Assembly: GCA_963814055.1 (NCBI GenBank)
Contig: CAWFBJ010000030.1
Coordinates: 248,001-312,000, forward strand
DNA: 64,000 bases
Reading direction: 5' to 3'
DNA from: AWTP1-13 sp963814055
Lineage (GTDB): Bacteria > Pseudomonadota > Alphaproteobacteria > Rhizobiales > Hyphomicrobiaceae
Shown piece by piece: positions 38,273 through 47,686 of this stretch (the first letter of the stretch is position 1; each line of letters starts with the position of its first letter). The translations under genes and the position numbers were made by a program. The notes beneath the pieces were generated by a model. It ran no database searches, was not told the origin of the DNA, and saw nothing but the letters and a program-made list of their open reading frames with translations.

Positions 38273-39729
38273 GCACGAAACCCAGAAATCTGCTGTTCAT
38301 CATGTCGGACGAGCACAGCAAGCGCGTGCTCGGCTGCAACGGCAACCCGGTGATCCGCACGCCGAACCTGGATCGCTTGGCAGCCAGGGGCGTTCGCTTC
38401 ACTGACGCCTACTGCAACTCGCCGATTTGCGTTCCCTCGCGCGCCAGTTTCCAGACTGGCCGCTACGTGCACGACATCCGCTTCTGGGACAACGCCATCG
38501 CCTACGACGGCAGCGTCCCGTCGTGGGCGCACCGGCTGAAGGCCGCTGGCCATCGCGTGGATTCGATCGGCAAGCTGCATTTCCGTAGTCCCGATAACGA
38601 CAATGGTTTCACCAAGGAGCATATGCCGCTGCATGTAGTCGAAGGCATCGGCGACCCGATTGGTATGCTTCGAGATCCGCCGCCGCCACGGAAGGCGGCG
38701 TTGAAGATGGCCGCAGACGCGGGCTGCGGCGACTCCACCTATCAAGGCTACGACGATCGCATCACGGCAGGGGCGGAGGAATGGCTGCGCGAACGGGCCG
38801 CTCACAAGGACGACAAGCCATGGACACTGTTCGTGTCCCTCGTCTGTCCCCACTTTCCGCTGATCGCAAGGTCCGAATGGTACAATCTTTATCCCGAAGA
38901 GCACATGCCGTGGCCGGGGCTCTACAGCGAAGCCGAGCGGCCGAACCATCCTTACATTCAGGCCATGCGCGCCTGTCAGATCTACGATCGGGGCTTCGAT
39001 GATCCGCGCAAGGTGCGCAAGGCCATCGCCGCCTACTATGGCCTTGTGAGTTTCGTCGACAACAACGTCGGGCGATTGGTCAAGGCGCTGGAGGACAACG
39101 GCCAGTCAGGCGACACGCGCATCATCTACACGAGTGATCACGGCGATAACCTCGGCACACGCGGGCTCTGGGGCAAGTCCAACATGTACGAGGAGTTGGC
39201 GGCCGTACCCATGATCATGGCGGGACCAGACGTGCCCGAAGGCATCACGTGCCGTGAGCCGGTATCGCTCGTCGACTGCTTCCCGACCATTGTCGATTGC
39301 GCCGGACTTACGCAGCATCCCGACGATCGTGCTCTTCCCGGCGCCCCGCTGCTCGACATCGTGAGCGGCAAGGCGCCGCAGCGCACGGTTCTGAGCGAAT
39401 ATCATGCTGCCGGATCAGCCACCGGTGCTTTCATGATCCGCAAAGGCAAATTCAAGTACGTCTATTACGTCGGCATGCCGCCCCAGCTGTTCGATCTCGA
39501 GGTGGATCCCTACGAGACACGCGACCTCGGGCAAGACCCTGGCTATCGCGGCTTCGTCGCGGACTGCGAGGCGGCCCTGCGAAAAATTGTCGATCCGGAG
39601 GCTGCGGACAGGCAAGCACGCAAGGACCAGGCCGTCAAAATCGCTGCCCTCGGTGGCCGCGAGGCCATCCTGGCCAAGGGCAGCTTCGGCTATTCACCCG
39701 TGCCCGGGACCAAGCCGGTTTACAACTAG
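38269..39729 (+). CDS. Type I sulfatase (formylglycine-dependent), first copy
   Basis: A 486-residue sulfatase/alkaline-phosphatase-superfamily hydrolase. The metal-binding start NLLFIMSDEHSKRVLG is followed by SPICVPSRASFQTGRY, in which Cys 54 of the C-x-P-S-R motif is expected to become formylglycine. Later motifs include KLHF, CPHFPLIA and IYTSDHGDNLGTRGLWGK (metal ligands). There is no signal peptide, so it should act in the cytoplasm on imported substrate. The maturation enzyme gene follows after 12 bp. Substrate is unknown. It is paralogous to the sulfatase at 40769. Confidence 0.92.
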   Translation: MSTKPRNLLFIMSDEHSKRVLGCNGNPVIRTPNLDRLAARGVRFTDAYCNSPICVPSRASFQTGRYVHDIRFWDNAIAYDGSVPSWAHRLKAAGHRVDSIGKLHFRSPDNDNGFTKEHMPLHVVEGIGDPIGMLRDPPPPRKAALKMAADAGCGDSTYQGYDDRITAGAEEWLRERAAHKDDKPWTLFVSLVCPHFPLIARSEWYNLYPEEHMPWPGLYSEAERPNHPYIQAMRACQIYDRGFDDPRKVRKAIAAYYGLVSFVDNNVGRLVKALEDNGQSGDTRIIYTSDHGDNLGTRGLWGKSNMYEELAAVPMIMAGPDVPEGITCREPVSLVDCFPTIVDCAGLTQHPDDRALPGAPLLDIVSGKAPQRTVLSEYHAAGSATGAFMIRKGKFKYVYYVGMPPQLFDLEVDPYETRDLGQDPGYRGFVADCEAALRKIVDPEAADRQARKDQAVKIAALGGREAILAKGSFGYSPVPGTKPVYN

Positions 39730-39741
39730 GGCCACCCTGCC

Positions 39742-40710
39742 TTGAACCGTCAGTCCCCCGACGTTGTGTCTGCACCAGAGTCCTGCTGCAGCCAGGGCCT
39801 GCGGCGCGGGGAGCGCTCTGCATGTATCGGCGCTCCGCTCGGACCTGGCGCCGCTCAGCGTCCGGATCGCATTATCCGCATCCGCGGCGGTCGCGTCCGT
39901 GTCGGCGACGATGCAGGCCCGCTGCCGCAGGATGGCGAGAGCCCGTCTCGGATAGTCGCGGTGAAGCCGTTCGCGATCGATCCTCACGCCGTCACCAATG
40001 CGTGGTTCTCGGACTTCATCGATGCCACAGGCTACCGCACCGACGCCGAACGCTTCGGCTGGTCGCTGGTGTTCAAGGGGTTTGCCACCGCCGCACCGGG
40101 CGTGCTGGATTTACCGGATGCGCCGTCATGGTGGCGCCGCGTTGAGGGTGCCTGTTGGCGTCACCCCGAGGGGCCGCACTCCACTGTTGCCGACCGCGGA
40201 AATCACCCCGTTGTGCACGTGTCCTGGAACGACGCTGTCGCATTCGCGGCCTGGGCGGGCGGGCGCTTGCCAAGCGAGGCCGAGTGGGAGTGCGCGGCAC
40301 GCGGCACCCTTACCGACGCGCGTTTTCCATGGGGCGATCGGGATCCCGACGACACGACATTCCAGCCCTGCAACATCTGGCAGGGGGATTTCCCCACCAG
40401 CAATGCCTGCACGGACGGTTATGCCAGCACCGCACCCGTGGACAGCTTCGCGCCCAACAGCGTCGGCCTGTTCAACATGGCCGGGAATACCTGGGAGTGG
40501 TGTGCCGACGCCTTCCGAGTGCGCTCATTGGCGCGCACAGCCCGCGAGCGCAACGAAGCCGCGCGCGCTGCCGGCGAGCGAGTGCTGAAGGGTGGCTCGT
40601 ATCTTTGCCATCGCTCCTACTGCTACCGCTATCGCATCGCCGCACGCACCGGCGTCAGCGCCGACAGTTCCACTGGCCACGTCGGCTTTCGTTTGGTGTT
40701 CGACGGTTAG
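39742..40710 (+). CDS. Formylglycine-generating enzyme (SUMF1/FGE family)
   Basis: Converts the active-site cysteine of type I sulfatases to formylglycine. The FGE fold is visible: VKPFAIDPHAVTNAWFSDFI, HPVVHVSWNDAVAFAAWAGG, RLPSEAEWECAARG, VGLFNMAGNTWEWCADAF, and the catalytic pair in KGGSYLCHRSYCYRYR (Cys 289 and Cys 294 of a 322-residue chain). Both copper-binding cysteines are kept, so it should be a true aerobic FGE and not a pseudo-enzyme such as EgtB or a kinase-linked domain. The start is TTG 39742; the first 45 residues are poorly conserved in character and the true start could be internal. It lies between two sulfatase genes that carry its target motif. Confidence 0.93.
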   Translation: MNRQSPDVVSAPESCCSQGLRRGERSACIGAPLGPGAAQRPDRIIRIRGGRVRVGDDAGPLPQDGESPSRIVAVKPFAIDPHAVTNAWFSDFIDATGYRTDAERFGWSLVFKGFATAAPGVLDLPDAPSWWRRVEGACWRHPEGPHSTVADRGNHPVVHVSWNDAVAFAAWAGGRLPSEAEWECAARGTLTDARFPWGDRDPDDTTFQPCNIWQGDFPTSNACTDGYASTAPVDSFAPNSVGLFNMAGNTWEWCADAFRVRSLARTARERNEAARAAGERVLKGGSYLCHRSYCYRYRIAARTGVSADSSTGHVGFRLVFDG

Positions 40711-40768
40711 CGAACCTCGATCGACCCGCTACCACCAGCAACCCATCAGAAGATTATCCGAGGCTTCT

Positions 40769-42214
40769 ATGCGACCCCACAATCTCGTGGTCATCATGTC
40801 GGACGAGCACCACCCGCGTGCCATGGGCGCTGCGGGTCATCCCTTTGCGATCACTCCCAACCTCGACCGCCTCGCGGCCCGCGGCACACGCTTCGATGCC
40901 GCCTATTGCAATTCGCCGATCTGTGTTCCCTCGCGCGCGTCGTTCGCCACAGGCCGTTATGTTCATGAACTCGGCACCTGGGACAATGCCATCGCCTACG
41001 ACGGCACGGTGCAAGGCTGGGGCCATGCGCTACAGAAGACCGGCCATCGCGTCGATTCGATCGGCAAACTGCACTACCGCAGTGCCGAGGACCCGACCGG
41101 CTTCGACCACCAGTACCATCCCATGCATATTTACGGCGGCTACGGCATGGTGTGGGGCGCGCTGCGTGACGGCACGATCGATTTCAGCGAGCGCGCCCAC
41201 GTCATGATGAACCCGATCGGGCCGGGAACGTCCAAGTACAACATCTACGACGATCGCATCGCCACGGAAGCCGAGACCTGGATCAGCCGTGCCGCCAGCG
41301 AAAAGCACGAACAGCCGTGGGTGCTGTATATCGGTTTCGTTGCCCCGCACTTCCCGCTGACGGTGCCGCAGGACATTCTCGATCTCTATCCCGTCGATAA
41401 AATGCCGTTGCCGCGACTGCATCCCAAGAATGGGCATCCGCGCCATCCGTGGCTCGAAGACAGCCACCGCCGCCACCCCGTCGACGATGCTCTTGACGAC
41501 GATAACCAGCGCCGCCTCGCGACCGCTTGCTACTACGGCCTCTGCACCTGGGTCGATCGGCAGGTGGGACGCGTCATCGGCGCATTGGAGCGCGGCGGTC
41601 TCACCGACACCACGCGCGTGATCTACACCAGCGACCACGGCGACAATATCGGTGCGCGTGGCATGTGGGGCAAGAGCACGCATTATGACGATGCTGCGGG
41701 TGTGCCGATGATCGTAGCCGGACCCGATGTGCCCAGCGGCCACGTCTGCAACACTCCTGTCAGCCTGGTCGACCTCGCACCAACAATCATGCAGGCGGTC
41801 GGCGAGGATCCCTACGCCTGGGCAGAGAGCAAGTTGCCCGGAAAATCGTTGTTCGAAATCTGCACCGAACCACACGACGGATCGCGCACCGTATTTTCCG
41901 AGTACCACGCCTTCGGCTCACCTTCCGGCGCGTTCATGCTGCGCAACGGGCGCTACAAATATAACTACTACGTGGGCTATCCGTCAGAGTTGTTCGATCT
42001 GGATGCCGATCCCGGCGAAGAACACAATCTGCGGTCCGATCCGAAATTTTCCGCCATCGTTGCGGGATTCGAGAGCCAACTCCGCGATATTCTCGATCCC
42101 GAAGCGATCGACGCGCGAGCCAAGGCAGACCAAGCGGCACTCATCGAGCGCTTCGGAGGCCCGCAGAAAGCCATGAACGTCGGTGCGCCAGGCGCGACGC
42201 CCGCGCCCGTTTGA
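40769..42214 (+). CDS. Type I sulfatase (formylglycine-dependent), second copy
   Basis: A 481-residue paralogue of the first sulfatase. NLVVIMSDEHHPRAMG is followed by SPICVPSRASFATGRY (Cys 52 expected to be modified), then HFPLTVP and IYTSDHGDNIGARGMWGK. No signal peptide is visible, so it is probably cytoplasmic. The start at 40769 is chosen because the protein aligns end to end with the first copy from there. The long frame upstream overlaps the FGE gene. Having two copies implies two related sulfate esters, or a tandem duplication followed by divergence. Confidence 0.92.
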   Translation: MRPHNLVVIMSDEHHPRAMGAAGHPFAITPNLDRLAARGTRFDAAYCNSPICVPSRASFATGRYVHELGTWDNAIAYDGTVQGWGHALQKTGHRVDSIGKLHYRSAEDPTGFDHQYHPMHIYGGYGMVWGALRDGTIDFSERAHVMMNPIGPGTSKYNIYDDRIATEAETWISRAASEKHEQPWVLYIGFVAPHFPLTVPQDILDLYPVDKMPLPRLHPKNGHPRHPWLEDSHRRHPVDDALDDDNQRRLATACYYGLCTWVDRQVGRVIGALERGGLTDTTRVIYTSDHGDNIGARGMWGKSTHYDDAAGVPMIVAGPDVPSGHVCNTPVSLVDLAPTIMQAVGEDPYAWAESKLPGKSLFEICTEPHDGSRTVFSEYHAFGSPSGAFMLRNGRYKYNYYVGYPSELFDLDADPGEEHNLRSDPKFSAIVAGFESQLRDILDPEAIDARAKADQAALIERFGGPQKAMNVGAPGATPAPV

Positions 42215-42489
42215 TGCCTTTGTAGGTTTGGGGTTGTCCAAGCTACGCGCGATAAAACGCGATTGATCGCAAGCGGTCACCACGCAGCGATAGCGTCTGG
42301 GCAAGGGCTAAGGTTACTGAAGGAGCTAACGTCACGCTCGCACGTCGACCGACGGTGACGGGTGATAAATATCCGAATAGGACGCGGGGCGGTTGAATGT
42401 GGTTATCCTGCCGGCATGCCAGTTCGCTCACCAGCTTCGATCCCGGCGTCACGGTGGCTCGCGGGTGCCCGCGGCACAACGAGGTTTGC

Positions 42490-43639
42490 ATGAGACACTG
42501 TCGGCATACGGCACAACCCCAAACCGTCATGTGCCGGCTGGGCCGCGTTGCCTTCGTTGTCCTCGTCCTGGCCTCAGTTGCGGCCCATGCCGGCGGGCTT
42601 GTGACGTACGCCGTGGCCCAGGCGACCGCGCTCACCCAGGCGCAGGCGGATGCACGCGCGGCATATGACAAGGCCCTGCGCGAGTTCAAGGCGATCCTGT
42701 CGGAACGACGCGCGCAGATTGATGGCAAGCAGAAGTTGCCCGACCGGCCCGGTCAGGCCCTCTACCTCGCCCGCCTCCAGGTCATCAGCACCTACAAGGA
42801 CCTCACCGACGCGGTGCCGGCGCGCATCGGGCGGGGAAACAAGTTCGGGGTGCCGCCGGCGTACTTCGATGCGGCCATCGAGCCGTTGATCGACGAGTAC
42901 GCCGCGGTGTTCAAGGTCATGCAGGCGCCGCCGGCCGGCGCGCAGGAGTCCAAGACCCCCTTCAAGGACGTCGCCGACCTCGGCCGGGCGATCGCGCGCG
43001 CCAGGGGGCTCGACGCCGCCACCGTCGATGCGGCAGGCCGCATCAGCCTCGGGGTTTTCTTTGCCGAGACGAACGGCAACCAGAACATCGGCAATGCGCG
43101 CTCCAACACCTACAAGGGCAGCATGCAGACGGGCGTCGCGGAGGATCGCAAGGGGCGCGCGGCGTGGGCGGCGCTGAAGCCGAGGATCGCGGCGCTCGAT
43201 CCTGCGGTAGCGGCGCGCGATGAGGCGGAGACGGCGCGCGTCGGCAACAGCGACCAGCGGTTCAATCATTGGACCGCGGTGCGTAACGGGCTGATGAACG
43301 CGCATGCCGACCTGTTCGCGCGCATTCCGGCGATCACGAAGATGCTGCCCGATCCGATCGACCAGATGAAGCTGTTCCAACTGATCCAGATCATCCCGTC
43401 GCCGAACTCGATCCGCGCTCGCCTCGGGCAACTTCGAGGGTTATCGGATTTCGGACCCGAGGATCATGGGATACCTGCGCAACAACTCCATCTTCACCTT
43501 CGGCAAGGCGGACCGGGCGAGGACGTCGGCGACCTTTCGCGAAATTCTCGACGCGATGTGGCTGTTCACCGAGAAGTTCGAGCGCGCCCGGGCAAAGTTC
43601 GCGGAGATCAAAGCGCAGGAGAGGGCCCGGGCGCGATAA
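42490..43639 (+). CDS. Unrecognised exported protein (frame broken once)
   Basis: About 382 residues. The start at 42490 has gagg six bases upstream. A hydrophobic segment (VAFVVLVLASVAAHAGGLVT) acts as signal or anchor. The mature part is helical and includes FFAETNGNQNIGNARSNTYK, which reads like an active-site or substrate-binding loop in a lysozyme-like fold, but I cannot assign it. The frame changes near 43424-43428: RARLG continues as NFEGYRISDPRIMGYLRNNS in the next frame and ends at the TAA 43637-43639. Removing one base restores a single protein. The neighbours give no pathway hint. Confidence 0.65.
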
Positions 43640-43860
43640 CGGGGCCGGTGCTGCTACGACTCCAGCATGATGTCCACGAACATCATGCCGCCGCGACAAT
43701 CGCGATGTCGAGGGCGCTGTGGTCCGTCCTCGCCGTATCGTAAACGTGCGGCGGTGGTGGGCCCTGCATGACGAAGTCAAGTGTCAGCGTTGCTCGCATG
43801 CTGCATGTCGACCGCCTGACCCCGCCGCCGTTCGGCCATCGTGGTGTTCAAGATGCACCC

Positions 43861-44241
43861 ATGCAGTCGTTCGTGTTCGAATTGAGCAGCCAGCGGATGT
43901 ACCGGGATTTGTTCTGGTGTCTGGCAGCGATTGCGCCCCTGTTCATCCTCGTTTTTGTCGCGCTCCTGGCTGTGCCGCGCTATCGGCGTGTCGCAGCCGT
44001 CGGCCTTCTAGTCCGCGCTGCGGGCGCGGTGCTGGTGGCGGTGGCGTTCCACTATACCTATGCGCTCGGCATCTGGGCCGGGCACGACAGCGCCATCCGC
44101 TATCTGGACGAAAGCGCGCTGCGTGCCGGGTTTTCCGCCAGTGCCGTTTACTATGGGCTGGGGCTTTCGGTTTGCGCAGCGTGGTGGCGATGGGTTAAAC
44201 CCGCACTGCCGCCCTCGAGCTCGCGTAAGCTCCGCCGATGA
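43861..44241 (+). CDS. Hypothetical small membrane protein
   Basis: A 126-residue protein with three likely membrane helices (LFWCLAAIAPLFILVFVALL, VGLLVRAAGAVLVAVAFHYT, AVYYGLGLSVCAAWWRW). The start MQSFVFELSSQRMYRDLFW at 43861 is preferred; an in-frame ATG at 43768 would add 31 residues of no evident character. The stop overlaps the ATG of the polyphosphate kinase gene. Family not recognised. Confidence 0.55.
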   Translation: MQSFVFELSSQRMYRDLFWCLAAIAPLFILVFVALLAVPRYRRVAAVGLLVRAAGAVLVAVAFHYTYALGIWAGHDSAIRYLDESALRAGFSASAVYYGLGLSVCAAWWRWVKPALPPSSSRKLRR

Positions 44242-45086
44242 TGGCCGGACGCAACCACCACCGGAACCCCATGACAAAAGCCCTTGCAGCACAGTTTCGC
44301 GTCACGCCCGGCAAGCGGGTGCAACTCGCCAAGGTCGATCCGCGCGATGCAGCGGCTTTTCCGGACCGGGAGAAGGCCGAGGCGCAGAGCAAGAAGGACG
44401 GCGAGAGCATCAACGCCTGGCAGGACAAGCTGTTCGCGGAAGGCAAACGGGCGCTGCTCGTCATCCTGCAAGGCACCGATACGTCGGGCAAGGACGGCAC
44501 CATCCGGCATGTGTTCAACGAGACCGGGCCGTTGGGTGTTTCGGTTACCAGCTTCCGCCGGCCGAGCGAAGAAGAGCTGGCGCATGATTTCCTGTGGCGC
44601 GTGCATCTCGTGTGCCCGCGCCGCGGCACCATCGGCATCTTCAACCGCTCCCACTACGAGGACGTGCTGGTGGGCCGTGTGCGCAAGTTGGCGCCCGCGA
44701 AGGACATCGAGGCGCGTTACGAGCAGATCAACGCGTTCGAGAAGGTGCTGACCGAGAACGGCACCACCATCCTGAAGTTCATGCTGCATATCTCCAAGAA
44801 GGAGCAGGGCGAGCGCCTGCAGGATCGCCTGGACGAGCCTGACAGCCGCTGGAAGTTCGACCCGCGCGACCTGGAAGAGCGCAAGCTGTGGGACCAGTAC
44901 CAGTCGGCCTACGAGGTGATGCTCAACAAATGCTCGACCGCCTGGGCGCCGTGGCACGTGATCCCGGCCGATCGCAAGTGGGCGCGCAATGCGGCAATTG
45001 CAGGGATCGTGCGCGAGACCTTGGAGGTGATGAAGCCGCAGTATCCCAAGCCGGACTGGAATCCCAAAGATTTCAAGGTCGATTGA
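44238..45086 (+). CDS. Polyphosphate kinase 2 family protein
   Basis: PPK2-type nucleotide kinase that moves phosphate between polyphosphate and nucleotides. It shows Walker A QGTDTSGKDGTIRH, the lid/Walker B region IGIFNRSHYEDVLVGRV and a C-terminal WHVIPADRKWARNAAIAGIV block, all standard for the family. It has 282 residues from 44238, or 271 from the more conserved MTKALAAQF at 44271. Whether it prefers ADP, AMP or GDP cannot be read from sequence by eye. A thioesterase gene starts 7 bp downstream. Confidence 0.92.
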   Translation: MMAGRNHHRNPMTKALAAQFRVTPGKRVQLAKVDPRDAAAFPDREKAEAQSKKDGESINAWQDKLFAEGKRALLVILQGTDTSGKDGTIRHVFNETGPLGVSVTSFRRPSEEELAHDFLWRVHLVCPRRGTIGIFNRSHYEDVLVGRVRKLAPAKDIEARYEQINAFEKVLTENGTTILKFMLHISKKEQGERLQDRLDEPDSRWKFDPRDLEERKLWDQYQSAYEVMLNKCSTAWAPWHVIPADRKWARNAAIAGIVRETLEVMKPQYPKPDWNPKDFKVD

Positions 45087-45093
45087 GGTTCGT

Positions 45094-45507
45094 ATGCCCA
45101 TTGACCTCTCCGCCGTCCAACCCGGTCTCACCGGCACCGCTGATCTCGTGGTTGCACCGGAGCACACGGCGCCGCGGGTCGGTTCGGGGCGCATCGCGGT
45201 GCTGGCGACGCCGGTGATGATCAACGTGATCGAGGCGGCTGCGCTGGCGGCGGTGGAGCAGCTGCTGCCGCCGGGCCATCAGAGCCTCGGCATCCATCTC
45301 GACGTGCGCCATTTCGCGGCGACGCCGGTGGGCCTCACCGTCACGGCCACGGCGGAGGTCACGGCCGTCGAGGGGCGCACCATTACGTTCCGCGTCGAGG
45401 CCCGCGACGAGCGCGAAGTGATCGGCGATGGAACGCATCAGCGCGTCGTGGTGAATGTGGCGCGCTTCGACGAGCGTGTTCAGCGCAAGGTGCGCGGCCG
45501 GCCTTGA
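45094..45507 (+). CDS. Thioesterase family protein (FlK-like hotdog fold)
   Basis: A 137-residue hotdog-fold protein (LATPVMINVIEAAALAAVEQ, LDVRHFAATPVGLTVTATAE, HQRVVVNVARFDERV). The pattern matches the fluoroacetyl-CoA thioesterase FlK-like group found widely in alphaproteobacteria, which hydrolyse acyl-CoA thioesters. It probably forms a transcription unit with the PPK2 gene. The physiological substrate is unknown. Confidence 0.85.
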   Translation: MPIDLSAVQPGLTGTADLVVAPEHTAPRVGSGRIAVLATPVMINVIEAAALAAVEQLLPPGHQSLGIHLDVRHFAATPVGLTVTATAEVTAVEGRTITFRVEARDEREVIGDGTHQRVVVNVARFDERVQRKVRGRP

Positions 45508-45562
45508 TGCTGAAAAAGGCCAAAGATGCAGACTGAAGGTCTGCGTGTCGTTGACGCGCGGC

Positions 45563-46198
45563 TTAGCCGCTCTTCTCCTGCTCGGCCTGCAGCTTTGCGT
45601 CCTTTTCCGTCGAGCGCTGCAACGCCGGGCGCTCGCTCAAGCGGCCGACATACGCCGTGAACTCGGGTCGCTCGGGCAGCAGCTTGAACATCATGCCCCA
45701 GCGCAGGCCCGAGCCGATGATGACGTCTGCGGCGGTGAACTGCTTGCCCATCAGATACGGGTCTGCCGCGCCGACGCCCTTGGCCAGCGTGTTCATGACC
45801 GTGTCGAAATCGCCGAAGCCGGCCGCGCTGCGCGGCGCCGGTTCCTTGCGCGGGAAGGCGCGCTCCAAGACCGCCGGCTCCACGCAGCTCGGCCCGAAGA
45901 ACAGCCACTTGAGGTATACGCCGCGCTGGGGATTGCCGACCGGGATGTTCAGCTTGGCTTGCGGGAATTCGTCGGCGAGGTAGGTGCAGATCGCAGCGGC
46001 CTCGGTGATGACGGTATCGCCGTGCTTGATCGTCGGCAGTTTCCCCATCGGATTGACGGCAAGAAATTCGGGCTTGAGGTTCTCGCCTTTCTTGAAGCTG
46101 ATCAGATGGATGTCGTAGGGCTCGCCGAGCTCCTCCAGCATCCAGTGCACGATGGACGAACGCGAGGGCGCGGCGTGGTAGAGGGTGAGCTTGGGCAT
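45563..46198 (-). CDS. Glutathione S-transferase family protein
   Basis: A 211-residue cytosolic GST. The N-terminal thioredoxin-like domain (MPKLTLYHAAPSRSSIVHWM, NPMGKLPTIKHGDTVITEAAAICTYL split by the SNAIL/TRAIL-type GSH site) is followed by the helical C-terminal domain (MGKQFTAADVIIGSGLRWGM). The start at 46198 corresponds to the canonical beta-1 strand; upstream in-frame codons are unconserved. It is convergent with the thioesterase gene and divergent from the VOC gene. Confidence 0.9.
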   Translation of the reverse strand: MPKLTLYHAAPSRSSIVHWMLEELGEPYDIHLISFKKGENLKPEFLAVNPMGKLPTIKHGDTVITEAAAICTYLADEFPQAKLNIPVGNPQRGVYLKWLFFGPSCVEPAVLERAFPRKEPAPRSAAGFGDFDTVMNTLAKGVGAADPYLMGKQFTAADVIIGSGLRWGMMFKLLPERPEFTAYVGRLSERPALQRSTEKDAKLQAEQEKSG

Positions 46199-46320
46199 CG
46201 GCGGATCTCCCTTGAGGTGTTCCTGGTTGATGCGGCTTATCGGCGTGCTAGCGCACGATTGCGGCACGCGAAAGGGAGACCGACAGCAGTTGGCAGCAGG
46301 TGACAGCAGGAAGCGCCGAG

Positions 46321-46734
46321 ATGACCGCAACAGCACTCATCAACATTGACGTCGACGATCTGGAGCGTGCCACCGCCTTTTATACGGCGTCCTTCGGGCT
46401 GACGGTCGGCCGCAAGCTTGGCCCGGCAATTACCGAACTGCTGGGTGCCGGCGCGCCGATCTATCTGCTCGAGAAGGCGGCCGGGAGCGCGGCGGGTCCT
46501 GCAACGGATGACTGCCGCCGCTATGCCCGCCACTGGACGCCGGTGCACCTCGATTTTGTCGTTGCTGATCTCGACGCCGCGGTGAAAGCCGCATTGGCGG
46601 CAGGGGCGACGCTGGAGACGCCGGCGGCCGTACACGTTTGGGGCAAGATTGCCCACCTTGCCGACCCATTCGGGCACGGGGTGTGCCTCGTGCAGTTCCT
46701 CGGCCGGGGGTATGATGAAATCGCGACGGGCTGA
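46321..46734 (+). CDS. VOC-superfamily (glyoxalase-like) protein
   Basis: A 137-residue vicinal-oxygen-chelate fold protein (TALINIDVDDLERATAFYTA, VHLDFVVADLDAAVKAALAA, GKIAHLADPFGHGVCLVQFL). The paired beta-alpha-beta-beta-beta modules and a metal-ligand-like HLDFVV/LVQFL pattern are visible. The activity (glyoxalase, dioxygenase or binding protein) cannot be chosen. The start at 46321 is preferred to an in-frame ATG seven codons earlier. Confidence 0.85.
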   Translation: MTATALINIDVDDLERATAFYTASFGLTVGRKLGPAITELLGAGAPIYLLEKAAGSAAGPATDDCRRYARHWTPVHLDFVVADLDAAVKAALAAGATLETPAAVHVWGKIAHLADPFGHGVCLVQFLGRGYDEIATG

Positions 46735-46761
46735 AGCGGACGAAGGGGCCAGGGCTGCCGA

Positions 46762-47022
46762 ATGGATTGGCTGATCGGCGAGTTGGTGATGCTCGCGGCT
46801 CCCGCCTACTTTTTCCTGCAGGTGCTGATGGCCGTGCGCTATCGAGGGCGCTGGCTCGTGCTTTCGCTCGTGCCCCTTCTTTTCATGGCGCCCCTGGCCG
46901 CTCATGCGGGGTTGGCGTTTGCCGCAGGGTCGGACCTGTGGCCCGTGCTGTTGATCTTGGCGTCACCCATCGCCTTTGCCTACCTTTTGAGCTTGGGCAT
47001 AGGAAAGGCGAGCGTCACCTAG
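46762..47022 (+). CDS. Hypothetical small membrane protein
   Basis: An 86-residue hydrophobic protein with about three membrane helices (MLAAPAYFFLQVLMAVRY, LVLSLVPLLFMAPLAAHAGL, WPVLLILASPIAFAYLLSLG). It starts 27 bp after the VOC gene. No family is recognised. The 285 bp from its stop to the cspA start is probably the long leader and promoter of the cold-shock gene. Confidence 0.6.
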   Translation: MDWLIGELVMLAAPAYFFLQVLMAVRYRGRWLVLSLVPLLFMAPLAAHAGLAFAAGSDLWPVLLILASPIAFAYLLSLGIGKASVT

Positions 47023-47307
47023 ATGCGGCCGCTTTCTGGGGGTGGTACAAGCGGCATATATCGAGCAATTTCAGAGGCATCGGTGCAATTGGGCGGCCAC
47101 AGCACAATTCCCTTGCACGCCCTATTGCAATCCCGCCTGAACGGTTCTATGTGTCAGCATCGACTTTGGCCAGACGAGGGGCCGTATTGCCCAGGCTTTG
47201 CCGGGCGCACGATCAGAACTCTCTTCCAAACATCGACGAACCGGGCCACTGGCCACGCTTGGCGTGGACGTTGGCTCACACGCACTACGCCTCGAAAAGG
47301 AAGCTCT

Positions 47308-47517
47308 ATGGAAAGCGGCACTGTCAAATTCTACAACGAACAAAAGGGTTACGGATTCATCCAGCCCGATAACGGCGGCAAGGATGTGTTCGTTCACGCA
47401 ACGGCGCTCGAGCGCGCGGGCATGAACGGGCTTCGCGAGGGCCAGAAGGTCAGCTTCGACACCCAACCGGACCGTCGCACCGGCAAGATTGCCGTCAACA
47501 ATATCCAGGCCGCCTAG
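47308..47517 (+). CDS. Cold-shock protein (CspA family)
   Basis: A 69-residue single OB-fold nucleic-acid chaperone. Both RNA-binding motifs are exact: KGYGFIQPDNG (RNP1) and DVFVHA (RNP2). The start MESGTVKFYNEQKGYGF at 47308 follows gaaaaggaagct, a good ribosome binding site. A GC-rich hairpin ending in T residues follows about 40 bp after the stop. The next gene is a DUF6481 protein, a frequent neighbour of cspA in alphaproteobacteria. Confidence 0.95.
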   Translation: MESGTVKFYNEQKGYGFIQPDNGGKDVFVHATALERAGMNGLREGQKVSFDTQPDRRTGKIAVNNIQAA

Positions 47518-47558
47518 GTCTGGCTGAGCGCGCCGGCCAGCCGGCGCCTCGACATTTG

Positions 47559-47582
47559 GAGCCGCCTCTGATCGGGCGGCTC
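47559..47582 (+). terminator. Intrinsic terminator after cspA
   Basis: GAGCCGCC (47559-47566) pairs with GGCGGCTC (47575-47582) around an 8-nt loop, followed by TTGCAT. The stem is a perfect 8-bp pairing. The T-run is short, so termination may be partial. Confidence 0.7.
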
Positions 47583-47686
47583 TTGCATGTCGAGCCTCGG
47601 GGGCTCGAAGCAACAACTGAGCGCATTGATGCTGGGTGGTCGCAGTTGCGGCCGGTCCAGCGCGACCATAAACAAGAAGGACTGGA

